A stretch of 64,000 bases of DNA from Oasisia sp. SBJ-2009 (Eukaryota; Annelida; Polychaeta; Sabellida; Siboglinidae). Below the pieces are notes generated by a model that was given only the letters and a program-made list of their open reading frames with translations, was not told where the DNA came from and did no database searches. The position numbers were made by a program, and so were the translations under genes. Below are positions 26,601 through 37,340 of this stretch, piece by piece. Location: NCBI GenBank assembly GCA_964017155.1, contig OZ024857.1:28636101-28700100 (forward strand), written 5' to 3'. The first letter of the stretch is position 1, and every line of letters begins with the position of its first letter.

Positions 26601-26639
26601 CTATATCTAGTATATTATCTACCATTTCACATCCTGTCA

Positions 26640-26762
26640 CCTGCATTATCCAACACCTTCTGTATCCAACACCCTGAGTGTCCAACACATGGAGTGTCCA
26701 ACACATGCTATGTCCAACACATTCAGTGTTCAACACATTTAGTGTTCAACACCCAACACCCT
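26640..26762 (+). repeat. degenerate tandem repeat (TGTCCAACACATnnag)
   Basis: Six or seven imperfect ~16-18 bp units built on TCCAACAC or TTCAACAC. The hAT-like element at 26763 sits in this array. Confidence 0.75.
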
Positions 26763-27014
26763 CAGGGTTAGAAATAACTCAAAAATTTCTGGTAGTCAGC
26801 AGGACTACCTAGATGGAAAATCTGGTAGTCCTCATATATATTTGGTAGTCCATATGGCCAAGATTTAAGTAAAATAACATGACAAATAACAAATTTTGAA
26901 AACATTCCCAAATTTTGTGGTAATCCATCGGACTACCGCTGTCATCATCTTTGGTAGTCCAACCAAGTTTCTGGTAGTCCTCGGACTACCAGACTACCAC
27001 TATTTCAACCCCTG
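26763..27014. mobile_element. short hAT-like non-autonomous element, 5-bp TSD
   Basis: The left end reads CAGGGTTAGAAATAACTC and the inverted right end reads CAGGGGTTGAAATAGTGG, an imperfect terminal inverted repeat starting CAGGG. Both sides are flanked by ACCCT, a 5-bp target duplication. The inside is full of GGTAGTCC / GGACTACC motifs in both orientations and has no coding capacity. CAGGG ends and 5-bp duplications are known for one branch of hAT elements; class assignment is an inference. Confidence 0.65.
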
Positions 27015-29359
27015 ACCCTTGGTATTCAACACCCTTCGAATGTCACACTACCAGAGTTTGGAAACACCCACAGACAGAATTGCTTTAAATATCCAATACA
27101 ACTATTTGCTAATACCACTCTAGCTGCAAAAAGTATTTGTAAGTGTAATGAGAATTTCCGAGGTCATAGGAATTGTCTGTGTTTATACAGAAAACAAGCT
27201 GCATGTTTTGTAACTTTGCATGTACATAAATTTACATTATTCTGTCTTTATATTATTTTGCAATCTGCATGCATTCTGTCCATAGACTTTCCATCTACTA
27301 ATAACATACTAGCAATACATACTGCACATAACACACTTTTCTACTACTGCCTACACAGTTTGCATCTCTTGCATACACGCTATACAACATACTGCATGTA
27401 ACAAAAGTGGAGCACCACACAAACAAGGTTTTCGTACCCTTGATCGATGTCCCAGTTTTTTAAAGGAAAGTCATCTGAGCATCGACCATTAAGTTGGCAT
27501 CAACCTGGGCAGGATTCAGCTGGAGGCTGTCTGACAGTGAAACGTTGCCCTGGGCTGCCATCTCACCAGGGATGAGACGAGTGACTCACCACAGGGCTAC
27601 ATTCACTACAAAACAACACCCAGCTATTTTCCATGACATCCGTATTACCCTAGTATTGTGAGGCATGCGTGGTGACTGGTGAGGGGGTTGTGTGGTAATT
27701 ATGTATCCAGCAAACTGGGTTTTCAGTGGATACTTGTCAAATTGTACAACCAAATGAACAAGTGACACAAAAATAGCCTAGATATATATCAGTTGTATTA
27801 AGAGGAGTAATACTAGTAAAAATAAGTATAAGTTACCTGCATTACCAACCACGTCAATGTGGCATGTGCATAATATTCAATGTGATTAACCACCTGTACT
27901 AGTGCCAAACTGTTCTAAAATGACTCATTTTATAATTACAAAGGATGAGCACTAACCACTGGAATACTTTCAGAATGACGACTAACTGACATTACAATTC
28001 ATCATCTTAAATTTTTTTTTAAATGACGATTTAAATGATGACATGTGTCGTGTCTCGTTATTACCAAGTTATATATGCAACTTTTGCAATTTGTCTTTGT
28101 TTTACTGTAACCTCTCACTGACAATTTATGGACAATCCTAAATTAGATTCGTAGCCACTACATACAGGAAGTGATTCTTGCTTGCTCAACCACCATACCA
28201 GTCATGTTACTAGTCCAGAGGTCAATCACATTCACATAATATCAATTATAATACTGTTCTCTAGTGGATATACATAATTTGGAATTGTGAAACAACCTGT
28301 GTTAGGCATTGTCTCCTAATCTCCAACATGGCCCACTCATGTGACGGTTTTAGTGTCAGTTCTGTCAAGTTTTTTACGACACTAACCACCCATCCCATCT
28401 GCTGTGACAGAACGGTTTCATCTGCATGCATATTAATCAGTTGTAGGCCATTGTTCCTGTTCTATTTAAGTATACACGCCGCCACATGTGTAACACGGGC
28501 GCCTCCGAATGCACATGTCCACAAATTATGCAACACATATGCAAATGTTGAGCTGGCTGGCGATTTGTATTCACTGCATTGTTCTTTTGTAGCACCTTCC
28601 ATAAAAGGAGCTGAGAACAGAACCGTGAATGAGGACATGACTCAGAGAGGCTTAGCTGGTCTGGCACTGCCACATCCTATTACGCTACGCTGAGCTGCAG
28701 GATAAGCGTGGTTGCCCTGAGACAAAGACGGTGACAAAACACAAAGACTACGGCGCTGGGGTTTACCCAATAAGTATACTAAGGACCTTAAAATAAATAT
28801 TTGGTTAACCACATTAATAATAAGGTCGCATACTCAAAGATAGAAATATTATGGTAATACTAATCCGGTGCTGATTTTGTCAATGAGCTACACAATGGAA
28901 ACATTTTTAAATGCTATATTATTTTAATAATTACATCAGTTATTGCCTAATCTTGCCTGCAGTTCATGCTAATGCATCATAATTATACCTGCATCATAGT
29001 TAAATATCAGTCGTAATGGTTAGAGCTGCATTTAATTATAACTGAGCTAATGTACAGCTGTATATGACAGTGGGACAGGGTTTGCTAACTAACAATGTCC
29101 TCCAGCCTCAGACAGTTTTAAACCAGGCACCAAACTATTAGGAATGCACATGTGTTTGTGTGTGCACGTGAGCCCACATGTGTGTAGATGGTGGTACTGA
29201 CACATCTCACTCTGATATATGCACTTGAGTTGATATTTAAGGTCATACTAAAAACGGATTGTCAAAGATCAGCTAGCTCAGGTAATGTTAACTGTAAGTA
29301 TAATTAACACATTACAAAAAAGAAAACTTTTTCAATTCAATTATTTTAAAATTTAAACT
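27015..29359. other. spacer, nothing recognised
   Basis: No exon or element that I can support. A 121-codon plus-strand frame at 28328-28693 has no domain or splice context. Confidence 0.45.
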
Positions 29360-30090
29360 GGCTTAGCCAACGTGTGAGCGAGAATGGAGTTGCCGACTCT
29401 CTGTACAACTACATGGCTATCCGGAATTAACCGCATCGCATGGCTTATCCGTGACTTTCGATATTGCTATCAGTATCACTCCTGCCAGGATCCGGCTGCA
29501 CGACTCGCTGCGTTGTAGCCTGACTCAGTGACTGGCTCACATCGCATTACCGCTGTGTCGCTGACCTCATGCGCCCCACAGAGAAACGTCTCACCCTCAT
29601 ACCACAAAACAGTGTAACAAATTTGCAGGAAATATCCCAAATTAGGACATGAAAAATCAGTAACTGTGCTGCCATATACGTGGACCGAAATCCGGCTGCG
29701 AGAACTGACAGCTCGGTGCCACGGCTCTGACAGTGACAGCTCGCGAACCGGAATTACGATTCACCCTTCTCTGCTGCCGTCCGGCATTTCGCGCAAGTCT
29801 CGCAAAGTTACGCTTTGCAAGCAGAAACTAAGTGTCACGGGCAGACCTTACGCGATCAGCTGGGTGGTCCGTACTGACGAACTTACCTTGAAAGGTGAAA
29901 TATGTCTCTCGTTTAGACGGTAAACCTCCACGGACTGATTCGTAAACTCACAACACACCCCCGACGCGCGATTCGCACCGGCTAGACGAGGAACAATAAA
30001 CAAATCAAAATGGCTCTTCCGTCTGCCTCCCTCCGGATACGCTCGCGCCACACGCGCGGCGCTTAGCCGCAGACATTCTGAGCGGCGTCT
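29360..30090 (-). promoter_or_regulatory. CpG-rich putative promoter of a leftward gene
   Basis: This block is much richer in CG dinucleotides than its AT-rich surroundings, for example around 30035-30065 with repeated CGCG. It contains a YY1-type CAAAATGGC at 30006-30014 and, on the minus strand, a strong splice donor at 29886/29887. The combination suggests a housekeeping-type promoter firing leftward. No initiation codon is supported. Confidence 0.5.
29887..30055 (-). other. putative non-coding first exon (minus strand)
   Basis: The minus-strand sequence ends in CAAG|GTAAGTTCG, a near-ideal 5' splice site, about 120-170 bp downstream of the YY1-like motif. The 67-codon minus frame here runs across the donor without recognisable similarity, so the exon may be 5' UTR. 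The 5' end is arbitrary. The rest of the gene would lie to the left. Confidence 0.4.
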
Positions 30091-31259
30091 GTTATCTAAT
30101 GTTGCAGTATATTCGAATTAATATCTTTATTCCATTTGGTTTACTTATCAGGCATTGTTTCAACTGAAGGTTGTATAATAAAAGGAAAAAGCACGTCCTG
30201 ATAACCAGAGGTAAAATTAAACGGAAGTGTCCACGGAAAATGGTAATGGAACATCCAATGTTCTGGTCAATCATGCGTGACAGATTCACAAGTGAGACAT
30301 AGTCAGAGAATAATGTAAAGGCTGCACGAGCGCAAACTCACGCACGTTATTTATAATCGTGCGTGTCTTCTATGTGCCTGCTTTAATGTTGCCGTGGGCA
30401 TAATTAATAAAACATAGATATATAATTATATAGAAATGTGCAGAAAATCTAAAAAAAGTATACTTTATAAAATCTAATTATATATATATAACACGTACAC
30501 ATTGTGTTACTATGCGAGGCATTTATAACGCCACGCCTATAAGTGACTATTAAATTAGGCTACCGTTCTGAACAGTTTAGACATTGACATGTACATAATT
30601 ATCTATAATAATTATTATAATTATAGTAACGAACGAATGAGCTGTATTTTATTGAATAAAAAATCCTTTCTTAAACAGTTAAGTTGGCTGGGGAAAAGCC
30701 TCAAACGCATCGTGGCCGGTGAAGTCATTCGTGAATTCCAGTGTCTTCTGTTTATACAGTATATACTATATCCTTTCTCGCAATTCCCCACGAAACCACC
30801 CACCGTGTATTGGTGCTGCTTTGGAAGTTGGGATACGAATACATTATGTTCAGCTAGTTGATCGCGGAGAAAATCAGCGTCAGGTGGCAACTAGTCGTTG
30901 TGTTCGTTTTCACCGATTTTCCAACACGAATTTTGACGAATTCTGTAGCATGTTCCTTTATTAGCAACTGCATGAGATCTACTGTAATATACATCGCATA
31001 TTTCCCGTGACGGCCTATAAAAGGACGCAAGAAATAGGAAAGTTATATATTGATACCTATCACTGGTGCGCTACTTAGAAGCTATACTTAGATCATGCAG
31101 TGAATTAAGAATTATTCAATTCTAAATCCAGACCGACTGGTAAGCTAGACGGCGCACCGTCAGATGTCAGTCACACAAACTGTCCTACGACAGTCATTCA
31201 TCTCTCTGGGGGTCGACTCCTGAAAACATCCTCTCCCTTTGTAATTAAAATAGCATGCA
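30091..31259. other. spacer, nothing recognised
   Basis: AT-rich sequence with overlapping ~90-codon open frames on both strands at 30.6-30.9 kb. None has a domain or clean splice sites. Confidence 0.4.
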
Positions 31260-31384
31260 GACTAACCGAACACGCACGCGCGCGCGCACGCACGCACGCA
31301 CACACACTCTCTCTCTCTTTCACACACACGCACACACACACAGCGACACACGCGCGCATATGCACCACCTCCCCCACGCGCACA
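31260..31384. repeat. CA/CG-rich simple repeat cluster
   Basis: CGCGCGCGCACGCACGCACG passes into CACACACTCTCTCTCTCTTT and then CA repeats. The His/Thr- and Cys/Val-rich frames on both strands are by-products. Confidence 0.9.
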
Positions 31385-31603
31385 TACTTTCATTTGCAAA
31401 CACAGTTGATGTGATTCATAATGTATTCTATTATAGCGATTTTTCATTGACTTCTTGGGAATATATCCGTGTCTTACACTTCATGTCAACGCTTAGCTCA
31501 CATTCCCATATAGTGACTTTATGTCATCAATGAATTTACTCATTGTAAACAGCTTTTCACTTTTCTGCACACGGTTATAGACTCTTCTTGATACTTGTGC
31601 ATG

Positions 31604-31825
31604 GGCACCGGTGGCGACACGTGTGGCAACACCGGCAGCGACACCGGTGGCGACACTTGTGGCAACACTGGCAGCGACACCGGTGGCGACACTTGTGGCG
31701 ACACAGGCAGCGACACCGGTGGCGACACTTGCGGCGACAGCGGTGGAGACATTGGTGTTGAAACTGGCGGCATCTATTGCGACAACATAAGTGGCGATAA
31801 CGGCGGCAACACTGGCGTTGAAATT
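31604..31825 (+). repeat. 12-bp minisatellite with 36-bp superunit
   Basis: Tandem 12-mers of the type GGCGACACCGGT, GGCGACACTTGT and GGCAACACTGGC, arranged in a 36-bp higher-order unit. Since 12 and 36 are multiples of 3 the array stays open, giving GDTG/SDTG/GDTC-like tetrapeptides on the plus strand. Without a promoter, splice sites or conserved flanks I treat it as a repeat, not a gene. Confidence 0.9.
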
Positions 31826-31887
31826 TCAAGCAGGGGTATTTGAAATGCAGACGGGCAGGTTGTGGTGTTCTTTAGGTTCAACTGTTT

Positions 31888-32640
31888 CAGTTCCCCAGAG
31901 AGGGCGAGCCTGTGGTGTTGCTTGATGGATTGGATTGTTTCAGTTCCCCAGAGAGGGCGAGGTTGTGGGATTGCTTGGGTTGAATTGTTTCAGTTCCCCG
32001 GAGAGGGCGCGGTTGTGGGATTGCTTGGGTTGAATTGTTTCAGTTCCCTAGAGATGGCGAGGTTGTGGGATTGCTTGGTTTGAATTGTTTCAGTTCCCCG
32101 GAGAGGGCGAGACTGTGGTGTTGCTTGGGTTGCATTGTTTCAGTTCCCCAGAGAGGGCGAGGCTGTGGTGTTGCTTGGGTTGCATTGTTTCAGCTCCCCA
32201 GAGAGGGCGAGGCTGTGGTGTTGCTTGGGTTGCATTGTTTCAGTTCCCCGGAGAGGGCGAGGCTGTTGTGTTGCATGGGTTGCATTGTTTCAGTTCCCCG
32301 GAGAGGGCGAGGCTGTGGTGTTGCTTGGGTTGCATTGTTTCAGTTCCCCGGAGAGGGCGAGGCTGTGGTGTTGCTTGGGTTGCATTGTTTCAGTTCCCCG
32401 GAGAGGGCGAGGCTGTGGTGTTGCTTGGGTTGCATTGTTTCAGTTCCCCGGAGAGGGCGAGACTGTGGTGTTGCTTGGGTTGCATTGTTTCAGTTCCCCT
32501 GATAGGGCGAGCCTGTGGTGTTGCTTGGGTAGAATTGTTTCAGTTCCCCGGAGAGGGCGAGGCTGTGGGATAGCTTGGGTTGAATTGTGTTCAGTTCCCC
32601 ATGGAAGGGCATGGTGTGTGATTGTTTGTGATGCATTGTT
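31888..32640 (+). repeat. 50-bp minisatellite
   Basis: About 15 copies of a 50-bp unit beginning CAGTTCCCCGGAGAGGGCGA and ending TTGCATTGTTT. Copies start every 50 bp from 31941 to 32541. The first interval (31888 to 31941) is 53 bp and the last copy is diverged. Three plus frames of 155-174 codons are open because three units make 150 bp. Confidence 0.95.
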
Positions 32641-33044
32641 TTCCTTCAAACCCGAGTAGAAGGCTAATGGGTCTGCATGAGTTGACCTGTTTGTCTCACA
32701 GAAAACAGGAAGTGTCTGGGATTCTTTAGGTTTAAGTAATGGCCATTGGCCACGAGGTTCGATCAAGCAAAGAAGACACGAGGATGAAAAGAGTGGAGAT
32801 GAGAGGCATGGGTGTGTGGCGCGTCAGTTAGGGACAGGTAGTTCCATGAAGAACTTCGAAATTTAAATTAATGTAATGTTGTTAAACAAACAAAAACATA
32901 CATGCAAGGTGAATTCTTAAATAACACGTCAAAATGGTCCTATATGCACAGTAGCTGTGCCTACGTACACTCTACTAATGACCTAATGAAAACAAATTAT
33001 CATTGTCATTACTGCCAACGTTACTACAAACTTATAAGGCTTAG

Positions 33045-33275
33045 AAGAAACGTGGGAGTAGAGGCATTTGGGGATGTTATGAGAAAAGCAGGCTGAAGTG
33101 TAATGGGCATGTCGAGCGAATGGGCGATGTGGACTGAGTATAAAGCTATACAAAGGTAGTGGTGGGTGGGACAGCTCCTGTTGGTGGGCCAAGGAAAACC
33201 TGACAAGACTCTGTGTCTGCAAACTCGTGTGGGATGGAAACTAAATTCACGATATGAAGTTCCAACTACCCGGTT
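33045..33275 (+). pseudogene. decayed LINE reverse transcriptase C-terminus
   Basis: Pieces of the common LINE C-terminal signature can be read across two frames with stops: KSRLKCNGHVERMGDVD, then PVGGPRKT, a stop, and QDSV. The family pattern is RLRWFGHVxRM...GRPRKTW, so the stop after PRKT (TGA) probably replaces Trp (TGG). No intact frame remains. It is a short old insertion, of different lineage from the 7.5-kb LINE. Confidence 0.6.
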
Positions 33276-34636
33276 GAAAATCGACTAGATAAATTGTTTT
33301 GGTTACGATGTGCATTTTGAGATTAGTGTAATAATAGGGCAACTGTTATTTTGCATCCTTGTGGTGATATATTAATAGATATTAGCTATCAAGCACGTTG
33401 AGAATTATATTTCCGTTGGCTTGTCACCTCTTGGGCTGCAGCTGGTGCTTGTCCAGAAGTGAAGGATTCTTCCTCTTTTTGTAACTGTACTTTGTCACTC
33501 TACAACTCAAGCAGCCAGTTATTGGTCTTCCATTTCATACATTCCAATTTCCGTGAATTGAGGAGACATGGGCATGGCCCCTTGGTCCCCCTACGCCCCC
33601 CGTCTGGCTACTCTACTGCCATAAAACCATGATGTAGTATCATGGAGGAAGTTTGAAGTAACTATTATGGAACTATATAACCTCCCAACTAAGTTAAACA
33701 TAGTTGTGGTCTGTAGCTGGGTCATACATTACATGGAATTACAACAGTACACCCTACTCTACCTGGAACTGATTATACCATATGCTACTTGAAACTTACC
33801 CTGTGATACCTGTAAGGTAGTAATTGTTCTACGGTTCCTGGGACTGTATTGTGTGCACGCTATCTAGTTATGAAGATCAAACAATAGATCCATGCTACAA
33901 CACAAGTTTACACAAACTATTAATGGCCATGTCAAATGTACTTTTATAATAAAATTGCCATTATATAAAGTACACTTATCTGCACAGCTTTCTTGTAACT
34001 GTTTGAAGATTTCCTCCTTGTTAATCTATGTATAAGTGAGCAGTAGCAGTTAAAACTGACATTCCATATTCGGCTTGTTTCAATGTTTGTGTTTCCCGTT
34101 TGGACTGAAAGCACGTAAATTATACGTACATTTCCTCGAGACGTTTATGACGTCATTTCGCTTAAGTGACGTGATTGGATTGGAGGTTATATATAGATTG
34201 CATAAGGTGTGGAAAATAATATTTTTGTCATGTATTCTGTCGATCACAGTACACTGTGGCAACAATATATTAGCCGATAACACGGGTTCTCGGTGTTAAC
34301 CTATCGATACGCCTTCGGGAACCAGGCTATAGCGTCGTGACGTACGAGTCTAACACGTGATGGCTGTCTAACACGTGATGGCCGCTTCTTCTATGAAATT
34401 ATGTACATCCAAATAACGCAATATAGCAGTTGTTGATCACACAAATATTTGACCACCTAGGGCTTCTCGTCTGGATTAAGTCAGTTTATGTGTATAATAA
34501 TAATAACAATTAGTGATAATAGCATACATGTATGCTTTTGATAACGAAGCATATTATAAAATATGTATACACAACATAAAAAGTAGAAAATAAAATGAGA
34601 TGAAAAACTAACAACAAAAAAGCTTACAATTTCTGC

Positions 34637-34638
<2 letters not shown>
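33276..34638. other. spacer, nothing recognised
   Basis: No gene or repeat recognised. Short frames at 34.07-34.30 kb on both strands are mutual shadows. Confidence 0.45.
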
Positions 34639-34686
<48 letters not shown>

Positions 34687-34842
34687 GTGCGTGCGTGCGT
34701 GGGTGTGCGTGCGTGCGTGCATACGTACATACATACATACATACATACATACATACATACATACATACATACATACATACATACATACATACATACATAC
34801 ATACATACATACATACATACATACATACATACATACATACAA
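34639..34842. repeat. compound microsatellite (GT)n-(GTGC)n-(ATAC)n
   Basis: GT repeats (34639-34667) pass into GTGC steps and then about 29 uninterrupted ATAC tetramers (34726-34842). Several overlapping frames of repeated Tyr-Ile-His-Thr or Cys-Val come only from this array. Confidence 0.97.
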
Positions 34843-34904
34843 TCAATACATACAAACACAAATACATACAAATTTACATCCAGATGTATTATCTGATAAA
34901 AAGG

Positions 34905-34978
34905 GTATAATTTTTTCATTTCAAATTTGCCCTGAAAGCCAATCAGCGTATTATTATGGAGTAAAGCCGCCCTGATGG
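34905..34978. mobile_element. fragment of repeat Z (left-end sequence, inverted)
   Basis: This segment resembles the reverse complement of 36101-36183. Both carry GAAAGCCAATCAGCG or its variant GAGAGCCAATCAGCG in the reverse complement, followed by a CCGCCCTGATG-like end. It is the outer edge of a partial copy facing right. Confidence 0.5.
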
Positions 34979-35006
34979 TCACAAACGCAGAGCATAAGTT
35001 TCCCTA

Positions 35007-35116
35007 GTCTCGCTTAACCGACTGTCGGTCGGCTGCGTAACTACGCCGAGAAGAGTTGAGGGGCTGAAAAGTGCTGCCACCTCACGGCGCCTGGATAATC
35101 GTGGCTAGTATTGTTG
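35007..35116. mobile_element. terminal sequence of repeat Z, copy 1
   Basis: Starts GTCTCGCTTAACCGACTGTC after a TA dinucleotide and continues through CTACGCCGAGAAG to a GTGCTGCCACCTCACGGCGCC block. The first 47 bp are a near-perfect inverted match of 36570-36616. Either the two form the termini of one ~1.6-kb element (35007-36616) or they mark two insertions of one family in opposite orientation. Confidence 0.7.
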
Positions 35117-35825
35117 CAACTTATCCACATAAATAATAAAAACAACTTGTTGGTTTTGTTGCAAGAGGGGCTATGGTTAGTTAGATTGAATGCTATGTTA
35201 TTGAAGGTACTTCTGTCACGATTTACATGATCACGTGTTCAGATGCACCTGTACGTGAATGTGATGCACGAAGCTCGCTCCATAATTTCATAGAGTTACA
35301 GCCTGAATTACAGCAGTATTTGATCACTCTCAACGCAGGTGTCCCAATATAGTCTCAATATTCAATTGTTTCTTTGTCCACCTAGTGGCACCACTACTGT
35401 ACAGTGTATAATATTATACTAAACTCATTCAAAAGGTCAATAATTTTTTATTATATACAAGCTGCAGATATACTGTGAACTGCAAATATACTGTATGTGA
35501 GCTATACATATTTTTATATACCAAATAACTGTCAATAAATAAATGTCAATTCAATACAAGTTGATGCCTGGGATAAATGCTAAATGCATGACACTTGGTT
35601 GGTAGCTGTTATGTCTTTATATTAATCAACTGAACTTTACCGAATATGACACGACGTTATTCTATAAACTACTTTACAATCGATATTTTTTTTATAAATT
35701 ATAAAATACGAAAGTTACAATATATTTGATGAATAGAAAAAAAGAAAATTTATATTGAGTAGATATAGGAGGTAGTCAAAACAAAATGCAGCTTGAGCGT
35801 AATATGGTGGTGCCCAGTGGTCAAA
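35117..35825. other. AT-rich spacer within repeat cluster
   Basis: No gene recognised. If the Z ends at 35007 and 36616 belong to one element this is its interior, but it shows no transposase-like frame. Confidence 0.4.
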
Positions 35826-36962
35826 GATATGGCGTAAGACCACATTTGCATTTTCCATAGGCGACCATTATAACGTTTCCTTCATTTCCTATTAATCTTG
35901 ATCAGCTCTCTTATTGACAATTTCACAGCATATTTACCCTCCATAGACAGAGGTTCAGTGAAAAATTCGTGAACTTTTAATACCTCAGGCTCCCACAAAG
36001 TTCATTCAAACCTTACACCCCTCCATTTCTGCTTGAACCACCCACGGATTGCCCCTGATGGACTCAGACCACATTTGCATTTTCCATAGGCGACCATTAT
36101 AACGTTTCCTCTACATCCGGGCAGCCTTACCGCAGATTAGGGTAGAGACGCTGATTGGCTCTCAGGCCAACTATGAAATAAAAATTTAAATAACGATATA
36201 GTTTTACAAGATAATAATATCATATGAAAAGTATTCACCATTGAACTTATATTAACACAAAAGTAAGCAAAAATTCAAATTTACCGTTGTTTATAAAATA
36301 AGAATTACGGCAGGATTAACCAGTATCCGTGAGGTAGCAGCATTGTCTAGCCCGACACGGATAGCATACTAAATAAGGAAACCTTTTGATCAAATAATGC
36401 TGTATTATAAAAACTATTCAAAATTAAACTGATATTAACACAAAATAAATAGAAATACAAATTTGCAGTTGTTTATAAAAATATATATTACGGCAGTGTC
36501 CGTGAGGTGGCAGCATTTTATAGATCACGGCTGCTACCCAAACAAAAGCCGTTAATGTAGCCAGACTGTCTTCTCGGCGTAGTTCCGCAGTCGACCGACA
36601 GTCGGTTAAGCGAGACTATTTCACAGCATATTTACCATCCATAGACAGAGGTTCAGTGAAAAATTCGTGAACTGTTAATACCTCAGGCTCCCACAAACGT
36701 CTTTCAAACCTTACACCCCTCCATTTCTGCTTGAACCTACCACGGATTGCCCCTGATTACATCACCAAGCAAAATGACAACTGTATTAATACGCAGAAAT
36801 GCACCGACTGACAGCTGTCATAATTTGACAGCTCTGATGCCACGCTGCACAAAAACATCATTTATAACCACTCCACACTAAACAGAAATTCAGACAACGT
36901 GCATAATGCTGCTTTTATAGGGTACTCTGCGGTACTGCATTTTGGTGGTCTTACGCCATATC
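35826..36962. mobile_element. TIR element X, composite and interrupted
   Basis: The left end GATATGGCGTAAGACCAC (35826) is perfectly inverted at the right end GTGGTCTTACGCCATATC (36962), an 18-bp terminal inverted repeat that includes a TA on each side. The left 235 bp (35826-36060) is followed by a second copy of the left end (about 36061-36100). That copy is interrupted by a 36101-36618 block of repeat Z, and X then resumes from TTTCACAGCATATTTACC to its right end. The block from that motif through CGGATTGCCCCTGAT occurs twice (35924-36058 and 36618-36752). There is no coding frame, so the element is non-autonomous. Confidence 0.75.
36101..36618. mobile_element. repeat Z insertion in element X, with internal duplication
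   Basis: The block begins CTACATCCGGGCAGCC and ends with the inverted GTCTCGC terminus at 36616 followed by TA. Within it a ~180-bp step repeats: about 36229-36350 and 36411-36522 share ATATTAACACAAAA, GTTGTTTATAAAA and CCGTGAGGTnGCAGCATT. Relative to the intact X segment about 38 bp of X are missing at the insertion point, so insertion was accompanied by a deletion. Confidence 0.55.
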
Positions 36963-37136
36963 CAAGTTACTAAAAATATTTAAATATACCGTGGCTCCAT
37001 ACTGATTGAGTCACGGTTACATATCTTCTAAATGGTATGTTCTGATATTTTTGGCAATGGTTTCAGGGTTACAGCCCCCGGTGCAGATGGATATTTCGGC
37101 CCTTGCCCATATAATTTTGTTTTATAACGTCTCCCC

Positions 37137-37217
37137 GCGAAGATCTGCACACGAGAAAAAGTTGCGTGAGGGGTGAAAATGTGCTGCCATCTGACGGTGC
37201 CTTGATAATCGAGGCTA
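37137..37217. mobile_element. repeat Z fragment next to IDH1 promoter
   Basis: CACGAGAAAAAGTTGCGTGAGGGG and GTGCTGCCATCTGACGGTGCC match the 35045-35116 segment (CCGAGAAGAGTTGAGGGG, GTGCTGCCACCTCACGGCGCC) in the same orientation and order, including GATAATCGnGGCTA. It ends at the TATA-like element of the IDH1 gene. Confidence 0.6.
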
Positions 37218-37224
37218 TATATAG
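37216..37224 (+). promoter_or_regulatory. candidate TATA box of IDH1-like gene
   Basis: TATATATAG lies 101-109 bp upstream of the IDH1 start codon, predicting transcription start near 37245-37255. It sits exactly at the edge of the repeat Z fragment. A half NRF1-like TGCGCA follows at about 37261. Promoter use is inferred only. Confidence 0.4.
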
Positions 37225-37324
37225 CTCAGAGCGTCTTGCCGAGTTCACGAGGTCGTGACATGCGCAGTGTCCCTTTCCCATTGCTGTCTGTTTGGAGAAG
37301 TTGTGTACAGAAGCGTTTACTAAA

Positions 37325-37340
37325 ATGGAGAAAATTAAAG
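37325..37340 (+). CDS. IDH1: IDH1 exon 1 (coding part)
   Basis: Encodes MEKIK plus one base; donor G|GTAATC. Only 16 coding bases precede an 88-bp intron. Confidence 0.9.

Noticed and set aside
28328..28693. 121-codon plus-strand open frame near the CpG-rich block
   Set aside because: No similarity recognised and an overlapping 78-codon frame lies opposite; position alone is not enough.
34481..34982. Open frames of 72-128 codons rich in Tyr-Val-Cys-Met or Tyr-Ile-His-Thr
   Set aside because: They arise entirely from the (ATAC)n and (GT)n microsatellite, in several frames on both strands.
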